A stretch of 11,064 bases of DNA from an uncultured Granulosicoccaceae bacterium (GTDB lineage Bacteria > Pseudomonadota > Gammaproteobacteria > Granulosicoccales > Granulosicoccaceae), in the NCBI GenBank assembly GCA_937951695.1, contig CALFBL010000223.1, positions 1-11,064 on the forward strand. Direction: 5' to 3'. The position numbers and the translations under genes are program-made. The notes beneath the pieces are model-generated. The model searched no databases, was not told the origin of the DNA, and saw only the letters and a program-made list of their open reading frames with translations. Numbering within the stretch: the stretch's first letter is position 1; each line of letters starts with the position of its first letter. This document shows, piece by piece, positions 1-7,554 of the stretch.

Positions 1-117
1 GGAGTCGGCAGTAAGCGAGCAGCTGTAGACCGCTTGTGTCTTGAGCAAACATTACCCGCTGATTTTATTGACGAGGGCATTGTCGAAGCAGAGCTGTCTT
101 GTGCGAGGTTTAGCTGA
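1..117 (+). CDS. 3' end of an unidentified upstream gene (partial)
   Basis: Frame 1 is open from the first base of the window to a TGA at 115-117, giving 38 residues that end in ...AELSCARFS. The tail is mixed and soluble-looking, with acidic and hydrophobic residues and no membrane segment. I do not recognise the family. The alpha/beta hydrolase follows 24 bases later on the same strand, so the two could be co-transcribed. An open stretch of only 38 codons is weak evidence on its own; the sequence left of the window would settle it. Confidence 0.45.
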   Translation, partial: GVGSKRAAVDRLCLEQTLPADFIDEGIVEAELSCARFS

Positions 118-141
118 AGGGTGATCAATGAGGTTTATCGG

Positions 142-945
142 ATGAACGATGGGATAGATTGGGACGATGCGTTTGCCAATATGAAGCACATCCCGCATTC
201 GGCAACGCTCCCTGACCATTGGGCCTCTTGCGCGCAAGGTTTTCGTGACGCGTGGGAGCACAAAGAGCTTGATGTGGTTTACGGGCATCACGAACGAGAA
301 AAGTTGGATTTCTTTTTTCCTGAATCGTCCGCTAAGGGCTTGATGATATTCATCCACGGTGGCTATTGGATGCGGCTGGATAAATCGTATTGGTCTCACC
401 TAAGCCGAGGGTCACTGGATCGCTCACTGGCGGTCGCTATGCCCAGCTACACCTTAACCCCCGAAAGCCGTATCTCAGACATAACTCATCAAATCGCTTG
501 TGCAATAACGGTTGCTGTCGATAAGGTCGATGGGCCAATCTATCTGGTGGGACATTCAGCTGGTGGTCACTTAGTCACTCGAATGAATTGCGTTGACGAG
601 CCGCTGAACTCCGCAATACACAAACGCATAGTGAGAATACTGACGATCAGTGGGGTGCATGATCTTCGCCCGCTTCTTTTGACTGAGATGAATGAGACGC
701 TAAACCTGTCCAGCGATGAAGCCATTGATGAGAGTCCTGTCTTATGCACCGCATTGACTGATGTGCCGGTGATTGCTTGGGTTGGCGCCAAGGAAAGACC
801 AGAATTCTTGCGTCAGACGCAATTGCTTCAATTTCACTGGCCATCGTGCACCAGTTACTTTGGTGTCGGTGATGATCACTTTTCGGTGCTCGATGGATTA
901 CAGAAATCAGACTCTGCATTACTCAGTACATTGTTCGAAAAGTGA
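142..945 (+). CDS. alpha/beta hydrolase, kynurenine-formamidase-like
   Basis: This is a 267-residue cytosolic alpha/beta-hydrolase-fold protein with no signal peptide. Numbering from the ATG at 142, it has the oxyanion-hole motif HGGYW (72-76), the nucleophile elbow GHSAGG with Ser139, and the likely catalytic His246 in GDDHF; the acid is probably Glu218 in GAKERPEF. The N-terminal WDDAFANMKHIP region and HGGYW are typical of bacterial arylformamidase/kynurenine formamidase-like esterases, which cleave N-formyl or ester bonds. The true substrate cannot be read from sequence. I chose ATG 142 because GAGG at 130-133 sits 8 bases upstream. A GTG at 121 would add seven residues, but the purines before it abut the codon. 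It is separated from the nicotinate-type operon by over 1.3 kb with an oppositely oriented gene between, so a shared pathway is not shown. Confidence 0.85.
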   Translation: MNDGIDWDDAFANMKHIPHSATLPDHWASCAQGFRDAWEHKELDVVYGHHEREKLDFFFPESSAKGLMIFIHGGYWMRLDKSYWSHLSRGSLDRSLAVAMPSYTLTPESRISDITHQIACAITVAVDKVDGPIYLVGHSAGGHLVTRMNCVDEPLNSAIHKRIVRILTISGVHDLRPLLLTEMNETLNLSSDEAIDESPVLCTALTDVPVIAWVGAKERPEFLRQTQLLQFHWPSCTSYFGVGDDHFSVLDGLQKSDSALLSTLFEK

Positions 946-1016
946 TCCACGCTGGTAGATGCAACACCCATGACACAAGCACGGGACTGATTAGCGTCAT
1001 TGGCTGTATCTGGTGC

Positions 1017-1042
1017 AAAAAAAAAGCGCCCACTAGGGCGCT
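1017..1042 (-). terminator. rho-independent terminator for the DM13 gene
   Basis: A perfect 7-bp inverted repeat (AGCGCCC at 1025-1031, GGGCGCT at 1036-1042) encloses a 4-base ACTA loop. Read on the minus strand, the hairpin is followed directly by nine T residues (the A run at 1017-1025). This is a textbook intrinsic terminator 66 bases past the stop of the minus-strand DM13 gene. On the plus strand no T-tract follows, so it probably does not stop transcription from the hydrolase. Confidence 0.85.
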
Positions 1043-1107
1043 AGTCGTTCAGTGCGTTAAGCTGCAACAACAGTCACCAAGCTGATTTTGAATTTTGTAC
1101 CTCGAAC

Positions 1108-1527
1108 TTACAGGTCGGCACCGCCCCATAACACGCTGTACTTTTCGCAGTGGATTAATATGGACTTGTATTTACTTAAGTCGATGTTTGCAGGAACAAC
1201 GAATTGCTGAGAGCCTTTGTTGCTCTCCAGTTCGGACACCAACACAGAACCTTGGGTGGCAGTTTTGCCAGTCACCTCTGCAACAGTCATAGGTGACAAA
1301 AAGATCTTGAGATCAGGCCCGCTCTTCGTGCTGAAGTCCTCACTTAACGTAATGACTTGCTCGTCGCCATTTTTCTCAATTGACCAAGTGCCTGTAATTG
1401 CATTTTTTTTCGTTGTCCAGCTGCCGTCTTCTGCGGATACGACTCCGACTGCCATAAGACTAAAGACCAGACCGGCCATAATAATCCTCAGCGCACGTTT
1501 GTTTAAGTTTGCAATGTATGCTTGCAT
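1108..1527 (-). CDS. secreted DM13-domain protein
   Basis: The gene encodes a 139-residue exported protein. Residues 1-32 form a Sec signal peptide: basic NKRALR, a hydrophobic core and a VVSA cleavage site before EDG. There is no lipobox cysteine, so a soluble periplasmic or secreted product is likely. The rest is one DM13 domain, recognised by GTWSIE, LSEDFSTKSGPDLKIFLSP, the DLSKYKSI strand and a C-terminal IHCEKYSVLWGGADL with the conserved cysteine. DM13 domains are proposed, not proven here, to act in redox or electron-transfer reactions outside the cytoplasm. The start is supported by AGGGA upstream of the ATG. The gene stands alone, with its own terminator downstream and no redox partner gene in view. 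Family assignment is firm; role is unknown. Confidence 0.88.
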   Translation of the reverse strand: MQAYIANLNKRALRIIMAGLVFSLMAVGVVSAEDGSWTTKKNAITGTWSIEKNGDEQVITLSEDFSTKSGPDLKIFLSPMTVAEVTGKTATQGSVLVSELESNKGSQQFVVPANIDLSKYKSILIHCEKYSVLWGGADL

Positions 1528-1805
1528 GAGTGTTTCCCTGTGTGATGTTGTAGATAGGTTCAGCGAGTGCTGGTTGATCGATTAACAGTGACGACCAATC
1601 CAGCGTGTTGGTAGTTAGAAGACCCGCCGGTGTTGTAGACAGAATCCGGTTGAATTAGTTCTGCTGGTGAGCGAAAGGAAAAATGTATATTAGGTAATGT
1701 ATACATTAGTATGGCATTTCATAGTCGGCTCTGGATAGATCCGCTGCAAGTCGTTGTCTTTGCAGTGAACTGTTTCTATCGATGTCATCGCGGGGTAGTT
1801 GATAG
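1528..1805. other. intergenic stretch upstream of the DM13 gene
   Basis: I see no supportable gene here. Open frames in this stretch lack ribosome sites and family-like sequence. The stretch should hold the promoter and leader of the minus-strand DM13 gene. I could not pick a convincing -35/-10 pair; an AT-rich block at about 1681-1708 that includes a palindrome is the best candidate control region. Confidence 0.5.
1696..1707. promoter_or_regulatory. 12-bp perfect palindrome, possible operator
   Basis: AATGTATACATT reads the same on both strands. Its left half, AATGTATA, is repeated 14 bases earlier at 1682-1689, giving two aligned half-sites about 1.4 helical turns apart. The core TGTATACA fits the general GT-N-AC layout of FadR-type GntR operators. 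It lies about 170 bases upstream of the DM13 start and about 620 bases before the catabolic operon, so its target is unclear. An AT-rich palindrome can arise by chance; binding is inferred only. Confidence 0.35.
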
Positions 1806-1880
1806 TCATGGCTCAACCGTCCAGCTGCCGTTGATCGAATGTTGTTTCTTTGCCCAACCGCCACCGTGTCCACCTCGTGT
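1806..1880 (-). pseudogene. possible decayed DM13-like remnant
   Basis: Read on the minus strand in the same frame as the 46-residue ORF just upstream, the sequence after its TGA continues for 24 codons to another TGA. The codons include W-A-K-K-Q-H-S-I-N-G-S-W-T-V-E. This resembles the start of the intact DM13 domain next door (W-T-T-K-K-N-A-I-T-G-T-W-S-I-E), with matching W, KK, I, G, W, E and conservative swaps between. It may be what is left of a second DM13 gene whose signal peptide is the small ORF. No further DM13 similarity is visible beyond the second stop. The match is short, so confidence is low. Confidence 0.3.
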
Positions 1881-2021
1881 TCAGGCAGAAGCGATGCTGA
1901 GTGTGAGGAAGCCGAAGATCAAACAGGAGAACATGAAGCCCATAACGTAGTTGCTGATGGTTAAATCGTTGGTCGGCATAGCGGTCGTTTTTGCTTGCGC
2001 GGCGAGTGTGTGTTTTTGCAT
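1881..2021 (-). CDS. 46-residue hydrophobic small protein
   Basis: This is a short ORF with a plausible ribosome site (AAAGG about 9 bases before the ATG). Residues 1-24 are polar; residues 25-46 (NYVMGFMFSCLIFGFLTLSIASA) form one clear hydrophobic helix reaching the C-terminus. Codon third positions favour C/G, as in the neighbouring genes, which supports coding. Two readings are possible. It may be a single-pass small membrane protein in its own right. Alternatively it may be the signal peptide of a broken secreted protein, since DM13-like residues continue in frame after the stop and the end resembles an AxA cleavage site. I do not recognise a family. Confidence 0.42.
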   Translation of the reverse strand: MQKHTLAAQAKTTAMPTNDLTISNYVMGFMFSCLIFGFLTLSIASA

Positions 2022-2323
2022 GATAGTTAGCCTTTAATAAAATGAAATACCGAAGCAAGAGATTGACAGATGAAAAAGCCGTCGCTGCTTGCACGTGTAT
2101 TGAGAGTGCTGAATCTGGATCATAGTTGCTATAACAATCGGTATATTTTCGGCAAACTGCATGTGCGGTGACGGGGGGGTGTTCTGCCCAAGCGGCGTGG
2201 AAATTCAGGACGATATGCAAGGTAAGATGGCGCGATGCTATCTATCAAGAGTCGAAAACCCTTTGACCTGTCCTACCCATAAGTGGTATCAGTATTTGAA
2301 AATTCTGTTAATGAGTATCCGCT
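2022..2323. other. control region between divergent small ORF and catabolic operon
   Basis: No supportable gene is seen on either strand. The stretch separates the minus-strand small ORF from the plus-strand operon and should carry promoters for both. It contains a run of seven G at about 2169-2175 and a near-palindrome, TTGCTATAACAA, at 2126-2137 (one mismatched pair) that could be a protein-binding site. Confidence 0.5.
2263..2292 (+). promoter_or_regulatory. candidate sigma-70 promoter of the catabolic operon
   Basis: TTGACC at 2263-2268 is followed after 18 bases by TATCAG at 2287-2292, with a TG one base before the -10 (extended -10 form). It would start transcription about 25 bases before the GTG of the first operon gene. 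The -10 matches the consensus only partly, so this is a candidate, not a firm call. Confidence 0.35.
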
Positions 2324-3208
2324 GTGACCTACGCACAACCGAAAAGCCTCAATGAGGCCATGGAGCTGTTGGGAAAAGGGTCTTGGGCGGTCCTTGCCGG
2401 TGGTACTGATTTTTATCCCGCTGCGCTTGAGCGTCCGATGCCGGAGTCGATACTCGACATTTATGCGCTTGAGGAATTGCGTCAGATTCACTGCGATGAG
2501 CAAGCAATTCGTATTGGTGCGAATGTGACCTGGAGCGACATCATCGCGGCGGACTTACCACCGGCGTTTGAGGCCTTAACACTCGCGGCTCGTGAAGTGG
2601 GTTCGGTTCAGATCCAGAACCGGGCAACGCTGGTTGGCAACCTCTGTAACGCCTCTCCCGCGGCTGATGGCGTACCTGGTTTATTGATACTGAACGCAGA
2701 GATTGAGCTCTCGTCATTGCGTGGTAAACGGTGTGTGCCGTTACAGGAATTTATTCTCGGTAATCGCAAAACGGCGCTTGAGCCGGGTGAGTTGGTCACA
2801 TCGATTATTGTGCCGACGAGTGCTGCATCGGGTAAATCGACGTTTTTAAAGTTGGGTGCGCGCAAGTATCTGATCATTTCTATCGCCATGGTGGCAGCGC
2901 GGCTCGCCTACGATACCGACGATAGAGTCACCGAGGCGGCTATCAGTGTGGGCTCTTGTTCTTTGGTTGCACAAAGGCTGCCCACTTTAGAGCAAGCGTT
3001 GATTGGTCAGACCAAAGGCGTCGATCTGGCTGATTGGGTGATGCACAAACACTTAGCGCAGCTGGCGCCGATTGGCGATGTGAGAAGCAGCGCTGTGTAC
3101 CGGAGGAACTGTTCGCTGGAGTTAATCAAGCGCTCCTTGATGGCATTGGCTGGCAAGGGCCATTCAGGTGGCATCGATGAGCCAAGTTTAGTGAGTGCTA
3201 ATCGTTGA
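2324..3208 (+). CDS. FAD-binding (medium) subunit of a molybdenum hydroxylase
   Basis: This 294-residue protein belongs to the CoxM/XdhB family: an N-terminal FAD_binding_5 domain and a C-terminal CO-dehydrogenase flavoprotein-type domain. It carries electrons from the iron-sulfur clusters of the partner subunit to the external acceptor. FAD-binding motifs are AGGTD at residues 25-29 and the QIQNRATLVGNLCNASPAAD stretch at 96-115; LGARKYLIISIAMVAARL marks the second domain. Length is normal for the family. GTG 2324 is the only possible start, because an in-frame TGA lies at 2312-2314, and MTYAQPKSLNEA matches the usual family N-terminus. Its stop overlaps the start of the next gene by four bases, so the two subunits are translationally coupled. 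Substrate is inferred from the downstream genes to be nicotinate or a relative. Confidence 0.92.
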   Translation: MTYAQPKSLNEAMELLGKGSWAVLAGGTDFYPAALERPMPESILDIYALEELRQIHCDEQAIRIGANVTWSDIIAADLPPAFEALTLAAREVGSVQIQNRATLVGNLCNASPAADGVPGLLILNAEIELSSLRGKRCVPLQEFILGNRKTALEPGELVTSIIVPTSAASGKSTFLKLGARKYLIISIAMVAARLAYDTDDRVTEAAISVGSCSLVAQRLPTLEQALIGQTKGVDLADWVMHKHLAQLAPIGDVRSSAVYRRNCSLELIKRSLMALAGKGHSGGIDEPSLVSANR

Positions 3209-5946
3209 TAACTCTTATTTTAAATGGTGCAAGGGTGCAAATCGATGCTCAACCCATGGCGCGTTTGTCAGATGTATTGCGCAAACAACTGGGACTCACC
3301 GGTACTAAGGTTGGCTGTAACACCGGTGATTGCGGTGCCTGTACGGTCTTGGTCAATGATAAGCCGGTGTGTGCTTGCCTGACACCGATAGCGCAAATAG
3401 AGGGCGGGCGGGTGCAGACCGTGGAGGGGCTCCACAGCGATGGCGTACTCAACGCTCTGCAGCAAAGCTTTTTGCACTACGGCGCTGCGCAGTGCGGTGT
3501 TTGTACACCGGGCATGTTAATGGCCGCCACGGCTTTATTAGCAGGCGAACCGCACCCCACGACAAGCCAGATCGAAGACGCACTGGGAGGCGTGTTGTGC
3601 CGCTGCACGGGCTATAGAAAAATCGTGCAAGCGGTGATGCACGCAACGAACTTTGTACCGGTTACCGAAGACGGTATTGCTGGTAGCAATGTGGGTGTTG
3701 CCATGCGTCAATTGGATGGCGAGCCCAAGCTAACCGGTGAACTCGAGTTTGGTGACGATGCCGTGCCGACAGGGGCGTTGGCTCTGCGCGTGGTGCGCAG
3801 TCCTTTCAACCGAGCTTCGTTTCAGATAGGGGATATTCAGGCCTTTATAGATTCTCACTCGGGGATAGAGCATGTATTTACAGAGAAAGACATACCGGGT
3901 AACAATTGTTTTGGTGTCATACCACCCTTCGCTGATCAACCGGTGTTTGCGGTTGAGTCTGTGCGACACTTGGGTGAGGCGGTAGCGGCGATCGTCGGTG
4001 AGCCCGACGCTATCGCTTCACTGGACATAACCGCATTCCCAATTCAATGGAGGGAGTTGATTGCTGTTACAACACCTGTTGATGCGTTGGCAACTGGGGC
4101 CGATTGCGTACATCCATCACGGCAGCGAAATACACTTACACAAGGCTTGGTCGAACGCGGCGATGTAGCTACGGCGATGAGTGCTAGCGAACATAAAGTA
4201 TCCGTGTGTTCGAGTACGCCATTTATAGAACACGCCTATATAGAACCGGAAGCGGGTTACGCGATTCGGGTCGGTGAGCGAATTGAACTTCGTGGGTGTA
4301 CTCAGGCCACGCAAATGGATCGGGAGTCGCTGGCTGACATCATGGCGCTGGGTCTGGATCAAGTTCGGGTGATCCCTTCCGCGTGCGGCGGCGGTTTTGG
4401 CTCCAAGATTGATGTGTCTTATCAGCCCTATATTGCGTTGGCAGCTTGGGCGAGTCACAAGCCTGTGAGCATTTGCTACACCCGACCTGAGTCGATGCGC
4501 TCGACTACCAAGCGTCACCCGTCAGAGATTGCGGTAACGGTAGGTTGTGACGGCGACGGTATCATCACGGCCTTTGACTTTGAAGGCACATTCAATACCG
4601 GTGCTTACGCCAGTTGGGGCCCCACCGTGGCGAATCGCGTGCCGGTGCACGCCTCGGGTCCGTATTTCATACCGCACTATCGCGCCCGCAGTCTAGCGGT
4701 CCACACCAATACACCGCCAGCGGGTGCGTTTCGGGGTTTTGGTGTACCACAGTCTGCCATTGCGCAGGAAGCTGCATTTGATGAGCTTGCGGATCGGTTG
4801 GGTATAGATCGGCTGGAATTTCGTTTGCGTAATGCGCTGCGTAACCATCAAGCCACCGTCACCGGTCAGGTTTTCGACAGCGGGGTAGGGATAGTGGAGT
4901 GTCTGGAAGCTCTGCAAGAGCGTTGGCGGCAGGCGTTGAACGACGCAAGCCATCACAACGCAAAAAACGATTCCAGCTACCTGAGAAAAGGGGTGGGTCT
5001 AGGCACCTGCTGGTACGGCTGTGGCAATACCTCTCTGCCAAACCCCTCGACCATTCGCTTTGGCATCAGCGCCGATGGCAAAGTGGTGTTGCATCAGGGT
5101 GCGATGGACATCGGTCAGGGCGCGAACACAGTCATTACACAGATTGCGGCGGATGCACTTGGAGTGAGGGCAACGGACATCGTGCGTATTGATGGTGATA
5201 CCGATCTCACCCCGGATTGCGGGAAAACCTCTGCTTCACGGCAGACTTTCATCACCGGAGCCGCAGCAAAACAAGCCGGTGAAGTGCTTCGACAAGCGGT
5301 GTTAAAACACGCCAACGCCGGGCCCGATGCCGAGCTCATTCTTGGTGAAGGGTTTATAGAGTTGAGAGGCGAGATTGGGCCACCGGTGACGATTGATACA
5401 ACGTCAATGCCAAGTAATGCCTACGGTTATGTATTTATGGCTGAGGAGACGTTTGATCCGATTACCAAACCCTTGGATGATAAGGGTCAGGGAATGCCTT
5501 ACGCGCTCTATGGTTACGGTGCACAGATAATGGAACTTACGGTTGATACTCGCCTCGGTACCGTGAAACTTGATTACATCACCACCGCACACGATGTGGG
5601 GCGAGCGATAAACCCGATGTTGGTTGAAGGACAAATAGAGGGAGGGGTTGCGCAGGGTATCGGTATGGCTCTGATGGAAGACTATCAACCGGGTAGAACC
5701 GACAACCTGCACGACTATCTGATTCCCACCATCGGCGACATGCCCAAGTTTGAAAATATTATCGTCGAAGTGGAGGATCCTGTTGGTCCCTACGGCGCAA
5801 AGGGCTTAGGCGAGCATGTGTTAATTCCGACAGCCCCGGCCATCATTAATGCGATTCGGCACGCCACCGGTGCGATCGTGCGCGAGCTACCGGCAACACC
5901 TGATAAGGTGTTGGCGGCAATCAACGCAGCAAAGGCGCATCCGTGA
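3205..5946 (+). CDS. fused [2Fe-2S]/molybdopterin subunit, probable nicotinate dehydrogenase-type hydroxylase
   Basis: This 913-residue xanthine-dehydrogenase-family catalytic subunit inserts a water-derived hydroxyl on its substrate, by context probably nicotinate at C6. Residues 1-150 bind two [2Fe-2S] clusters: Cys38, 43, 46 and 58 (plant ferredoxin type), then Cys97, 100, 132 and 134 (CGVC...CRC). The rest is the molybdopterin part, with GGGFGSK (395-401), AFRGFG (508-513), GQGANT (637-642) and the catalytic-glutamate motif GAKGLGE ending at Glu870. The fused layout without an internal FAD domain matches Desulfovibrio gigas aldehyde oxidoreductase, whose catalytic Glu is residue 869; FAD comes here from the preceding gene. 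It starts at TTG 3205, overlapping the previous TGA (TTGA), and ends in a GTGA overlap with the reductase gene. Family is sure; the substrate rests on the neighbours. Confidence 0.92.
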   Translation: MITLILNGARVQIDAQPMARLSDVLRKQLGLTGTKVGCNTGDCGACTVLVNDKPVCACLTPIAQIEGGRVQTVEGLHSDGVLNALQQSFLHYGAAQCGVCTPGMLMAATALLAGEPHPTTSQIEDALGGVLCRCTGYRKIVQAVMHATNFVPVTEDGIAGSNVGVAMRQLDGEPKLTGELEFGDDAVPTGALALRVVRSPFNRASFQIGDIQAFIDSHSGIEHVFTEKDIPGNNCFGVIPPFADQPVFAVESVRHLGEAVAAIVGEPDAIASLDITAFPIQWRELIAVTTPVDALATGADCVHPSRQRNTLTQGLVERGDVATAMSASEHKVSVCSSTPFIEHAYIEPEAGYAIRVGERIELRGCTQATQMDRESLADIMALGLDQVRVIPSACGGGFGSKIDVSYQPYIALAAWASHKPVSICYTRPESMRSTTKRHPSEIAVTVGCDGDGIITAFDFEGTFNTGAYASWGPTVANRVPVHASGPYFIPHYRARSLAVHTNTPPAGAFRGFGVPQSAIAQEAAFDELADRLGIDRLEFRLRNALRNHQATVTGQVFDSGVGIVECLEALQERWRQALNDASHHNAKNDSSYLRKGVGLGTCWYGCGNTSLPNPSTIRFGISADGKVVLHQGAMDIGQGANTVITQIAADALGVRATDIVRIDGDTDLTPDCGKTSASRQTFITGAAAKQAGEVLRQAVLKHANAGPDAELILGEGFIELRGEIGPPVTIDTTSMPSNAYGYVFMAEETFDPITKPLDDKGQGMPYALYGYGAQIMELTVDTRLGTVKLDYITTAHDVGRAINPMLVEGQIEGGVAQGIGMALMEDYQPGRTDNLHDYLIPTIGDMPKFENIIVEVEDPVGPYGAKGLGEHVLIPTAPAIINAIRHATGAIVRELPATPDKVLAAINAAKAHP

Positions 5947-7475
5947 GTGACACCCCAATGACTAGGTCCGCGAAACCGCGACGTGAACAGCGCGAGAAGA
6001 TTCGTTGTGACGCCTGTCCTGTCATGTGTTATATCGCTGATGGCCGTTCGGGAGCTTGTGATCGCTACGCTAATAAGGCTGGGCAGCTAGTACGACTCGA
6101 TCCACTGACCATCGTGCAAAAGCGTCAGCACGAAGGCGGCGAGCTGGTGCCGTTTCTCGATCAGCACGACCCTGACCAATGGGATGGCAACCCAATACAA
6201 CCGGCTGATGCCTTTGTGACAGCAATTGGTGCGGGTACCACATACCCCGATTACAAGCCCGCACCTTTCATCGTCGGCAGTGCGGTTGATGGGGTTGACA
6301 TGGTTACCGTGGTTACCGAAGGCATATTCAGTTATTGCGGGGCCAAGATAAAGATTGATACCGATCGACATCTGGGCTCTGAGTGCAACACCGTGCGTGC
6401 GCAGGGTGAAGCGGTTGGGCATGTCACTACCGGTGAGTATGGCTCGCAAATGCTATCACTGGGCGGGGTGCATCACCTCACCGGTGGCAGCAAGAAGGAG
6501 GGGCGCATCACGTGCGAGACGTTGTTGGCGTTGTGCAACAACGAGGCGGTGGAGCTCTGCATTGATAAGGGGTCCACAGTTGTTGTGCAAGCGGGTAAGG
6601 CGCCGATAATTGATGGAAAAACTGAAGAGCGTATGCGCGTTGGCTGTGGTTCAGCGACTGTCGGTATGTTCGCCGCCCAATGGCAAGGGTTGGTCGACGA
6701 AGTGGTGGTGGTCGATGATCACATCACCGGCGTGGTCTCTGAACATCAGGCTGGCAAGGTGTTGGGTTGGCCAGCCAGTGGCATCCGCATCAACGGACGA
6801 AAATCAACGCCTGGTCGATACTTCCAGGTCGCCGAGCCTGGCACTGGTTGGGGCGGTACCAACCTAACCGACCCTTTGACCATAGTGGGTGACTTTAAAT
6901 CGAATGTGGCCAAACCCGGTCAGTCGTTGTTGATGGTATCGACAACCGGTGAACAGTTCGCTTACTATGAGCTCGATGCAGACCTGAAGCCGGTGAAATG
7001 CTCGATGCCAGACCGGCTTCAACCCAGCATTGCCCGCCTCGAAGAGAATTGCGAACCGGCGATGTGCAGTGTGTTGTTTATGGGGGGCGCTGGAGGGTCG
7101 CTGCGCGCGGGGGTCACTGTTAATCCCGTAAACTTGACTCGATCGGTTAAACAGTCGTTAACTCAAGTGAGTTGCGGTGGTGCGTCCACCTATCGGTGGC
7201 CAGGTGGCGGTATCACCATCATGTGCGACGTCACACTCATGCCCAGTAACGCCTTCGGCTACGTGCCAACACCTGCTTTGGTTGCGCCGATAGAATTCAC
7301 CATGCGCCGCGAAGACTATGCCACGATGGGTGGGCACATGGGGCAAATCGTCCCGTTAACGGATGCGCTGAAAGGTGTCACTGGAGAACAGAGCGATCAT
7401 ATTATGACCGGATCGCGCACCGTTGAGCAGCATGAGGACTGCCGTTGGCCGTTGAATCGAGAGCGTCATCGATAA
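5943..7475 (+). CDS. hnr: 6-hydroxynicotinate reductase-type iron-sulfur flavoprotein
   Basis: This 510-residue cytosolic protein resembles the 6-hydroxynicotinate reductase family, which reduces 6-hydroxynicotinate to 1,4,5,6-tetrahydro-6-oxonicotinate using ferredoxin. The N-terminus carries Cys22-x2-Cys25-x3-Cys29-x9-Cys39, a cluster-binding set; a further twelve cysteines (132, 148, 191, 198, 206, 235, 353, 370, 375, 411, 428, 500) provide ample ligands. The E. barkeri enzyme is reported to hold one [2Fe-2S], two [4Fe-4S] and a covalently bound flavin. The C-terminal part has a glycine-rich MGGAGGSLRAGVTVNP segment, WPGGGITIM and NAFGYVPTPALVAPIEFTMRR. GTG 5943 is chosen because AAAGG sits 7 bases before it and it overlaps the preceding stop (GTGA). 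No ferredoxin gene is nearby. Activity on a related hydroxypyridine cannot be excluded. Confidence 0.82.
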   Translation: MSDTPMTRSAKPRREQREKIRCDACPVMCYIADGRSGACDRYANKAGQLVRLDPLTIVQKRQHEGGELVPFLDQHDPDQWDGNPIQPADAFVTAIGAGTTYPDYKPAPFIVGSAVDGVDMVTVVTEGIFSYCGAKIKIDTDRHLGSECNTVRAQGEAVGHVTTGEYGSQMLSLGGVHHLTGGSKKEGRITCETLLALCNNEAVELCIDKGSTVVVQAGKAPIIDGKTEERMRVGCGSATVGMFAAQWQGLVDEVVVVDDHITGVVSEHQAGKVLGWPASGIRINGRKSTPGRYFQVAEPGTGWGGTNLTDPLTIVGDFKSNVAKPGQSLLMVSTTGEQFAYYELDADLKPVKCSMPDRLQPSIARLEENCEPAMCSVLFMGGAGGSLRAGVTVNPVNLTRSVKQSLTQVSCGGASTYRWPGGGITIMCDVTLMPSNAFGYVPTPALVAPIEFTMRREDYATMGGHMGQIVPLTDALKGVTGEQSDHIMTGSRTVEQHEDCRWPLNRERHR

Positions 7476-7554
7476 CGGTGTACAGTTTCGTTGGCTTGAC
7501 GGTGGCCGAGTCAATGGTGGGCGGCTTCACCTGCAACACGGTCCCATCGATCTT
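7456..7554 (+). other. in-frame coding segment upstream of the first canonical UPF0280 start
   Basis: In the UPF0280 frame, sequence between the TGA at 7453-7455 and the GTG at 7555 reads IESVIDNGVQFRWLDGG, then RVNGGRLHLQHGPIDL. The RLHLQHGPIDL part matches my recollection of the conserved N-terminus of UPF0280 proteins, so it is very probably translated. Yet it contains no ATG, GTG or TTG. Possible explanations are initiation at ATC 7468 (GAGAG a few bases before, overlapping the reductase stop) or ATC 7456, or a start at ATG 7432 with an in-frame TGA at 7453 that is a mutation or a sequence error. Confidence 0.6.

Noticed and set aside
1017..1042. Bidirectional terminator also serving the hydrolase
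   Set aside because: The hairpin is perfect, but on the plus strand it is followed by AGTCGTTC with no T run; only the minus-strand reading has one.
1711..1950. 79-residue plus-strand open frame
   Set aside because: It has no ribosome site before its ATG and an unnatural Pro/Cys-rich sequence, and it lies opposite the minus-strand ORF and remnant.
1813..2220. 135-residue minus-strand open frame
   Set aside because: It overlaps the small hydrophobic ORF in another frame, has no family-like pattern and a scattered Cys/His/Arg-rich composition. The 46-residue frame has the better ribosome site and codon use.
7453..7455. Selenocysteine at the in-frame TGA before UPF0280
   Set aside because: There is no catalytic context at the extreme N-terminus and no obvious stem-loop of the required kind. 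ATC initiation, mutation or sequence error are simpler.
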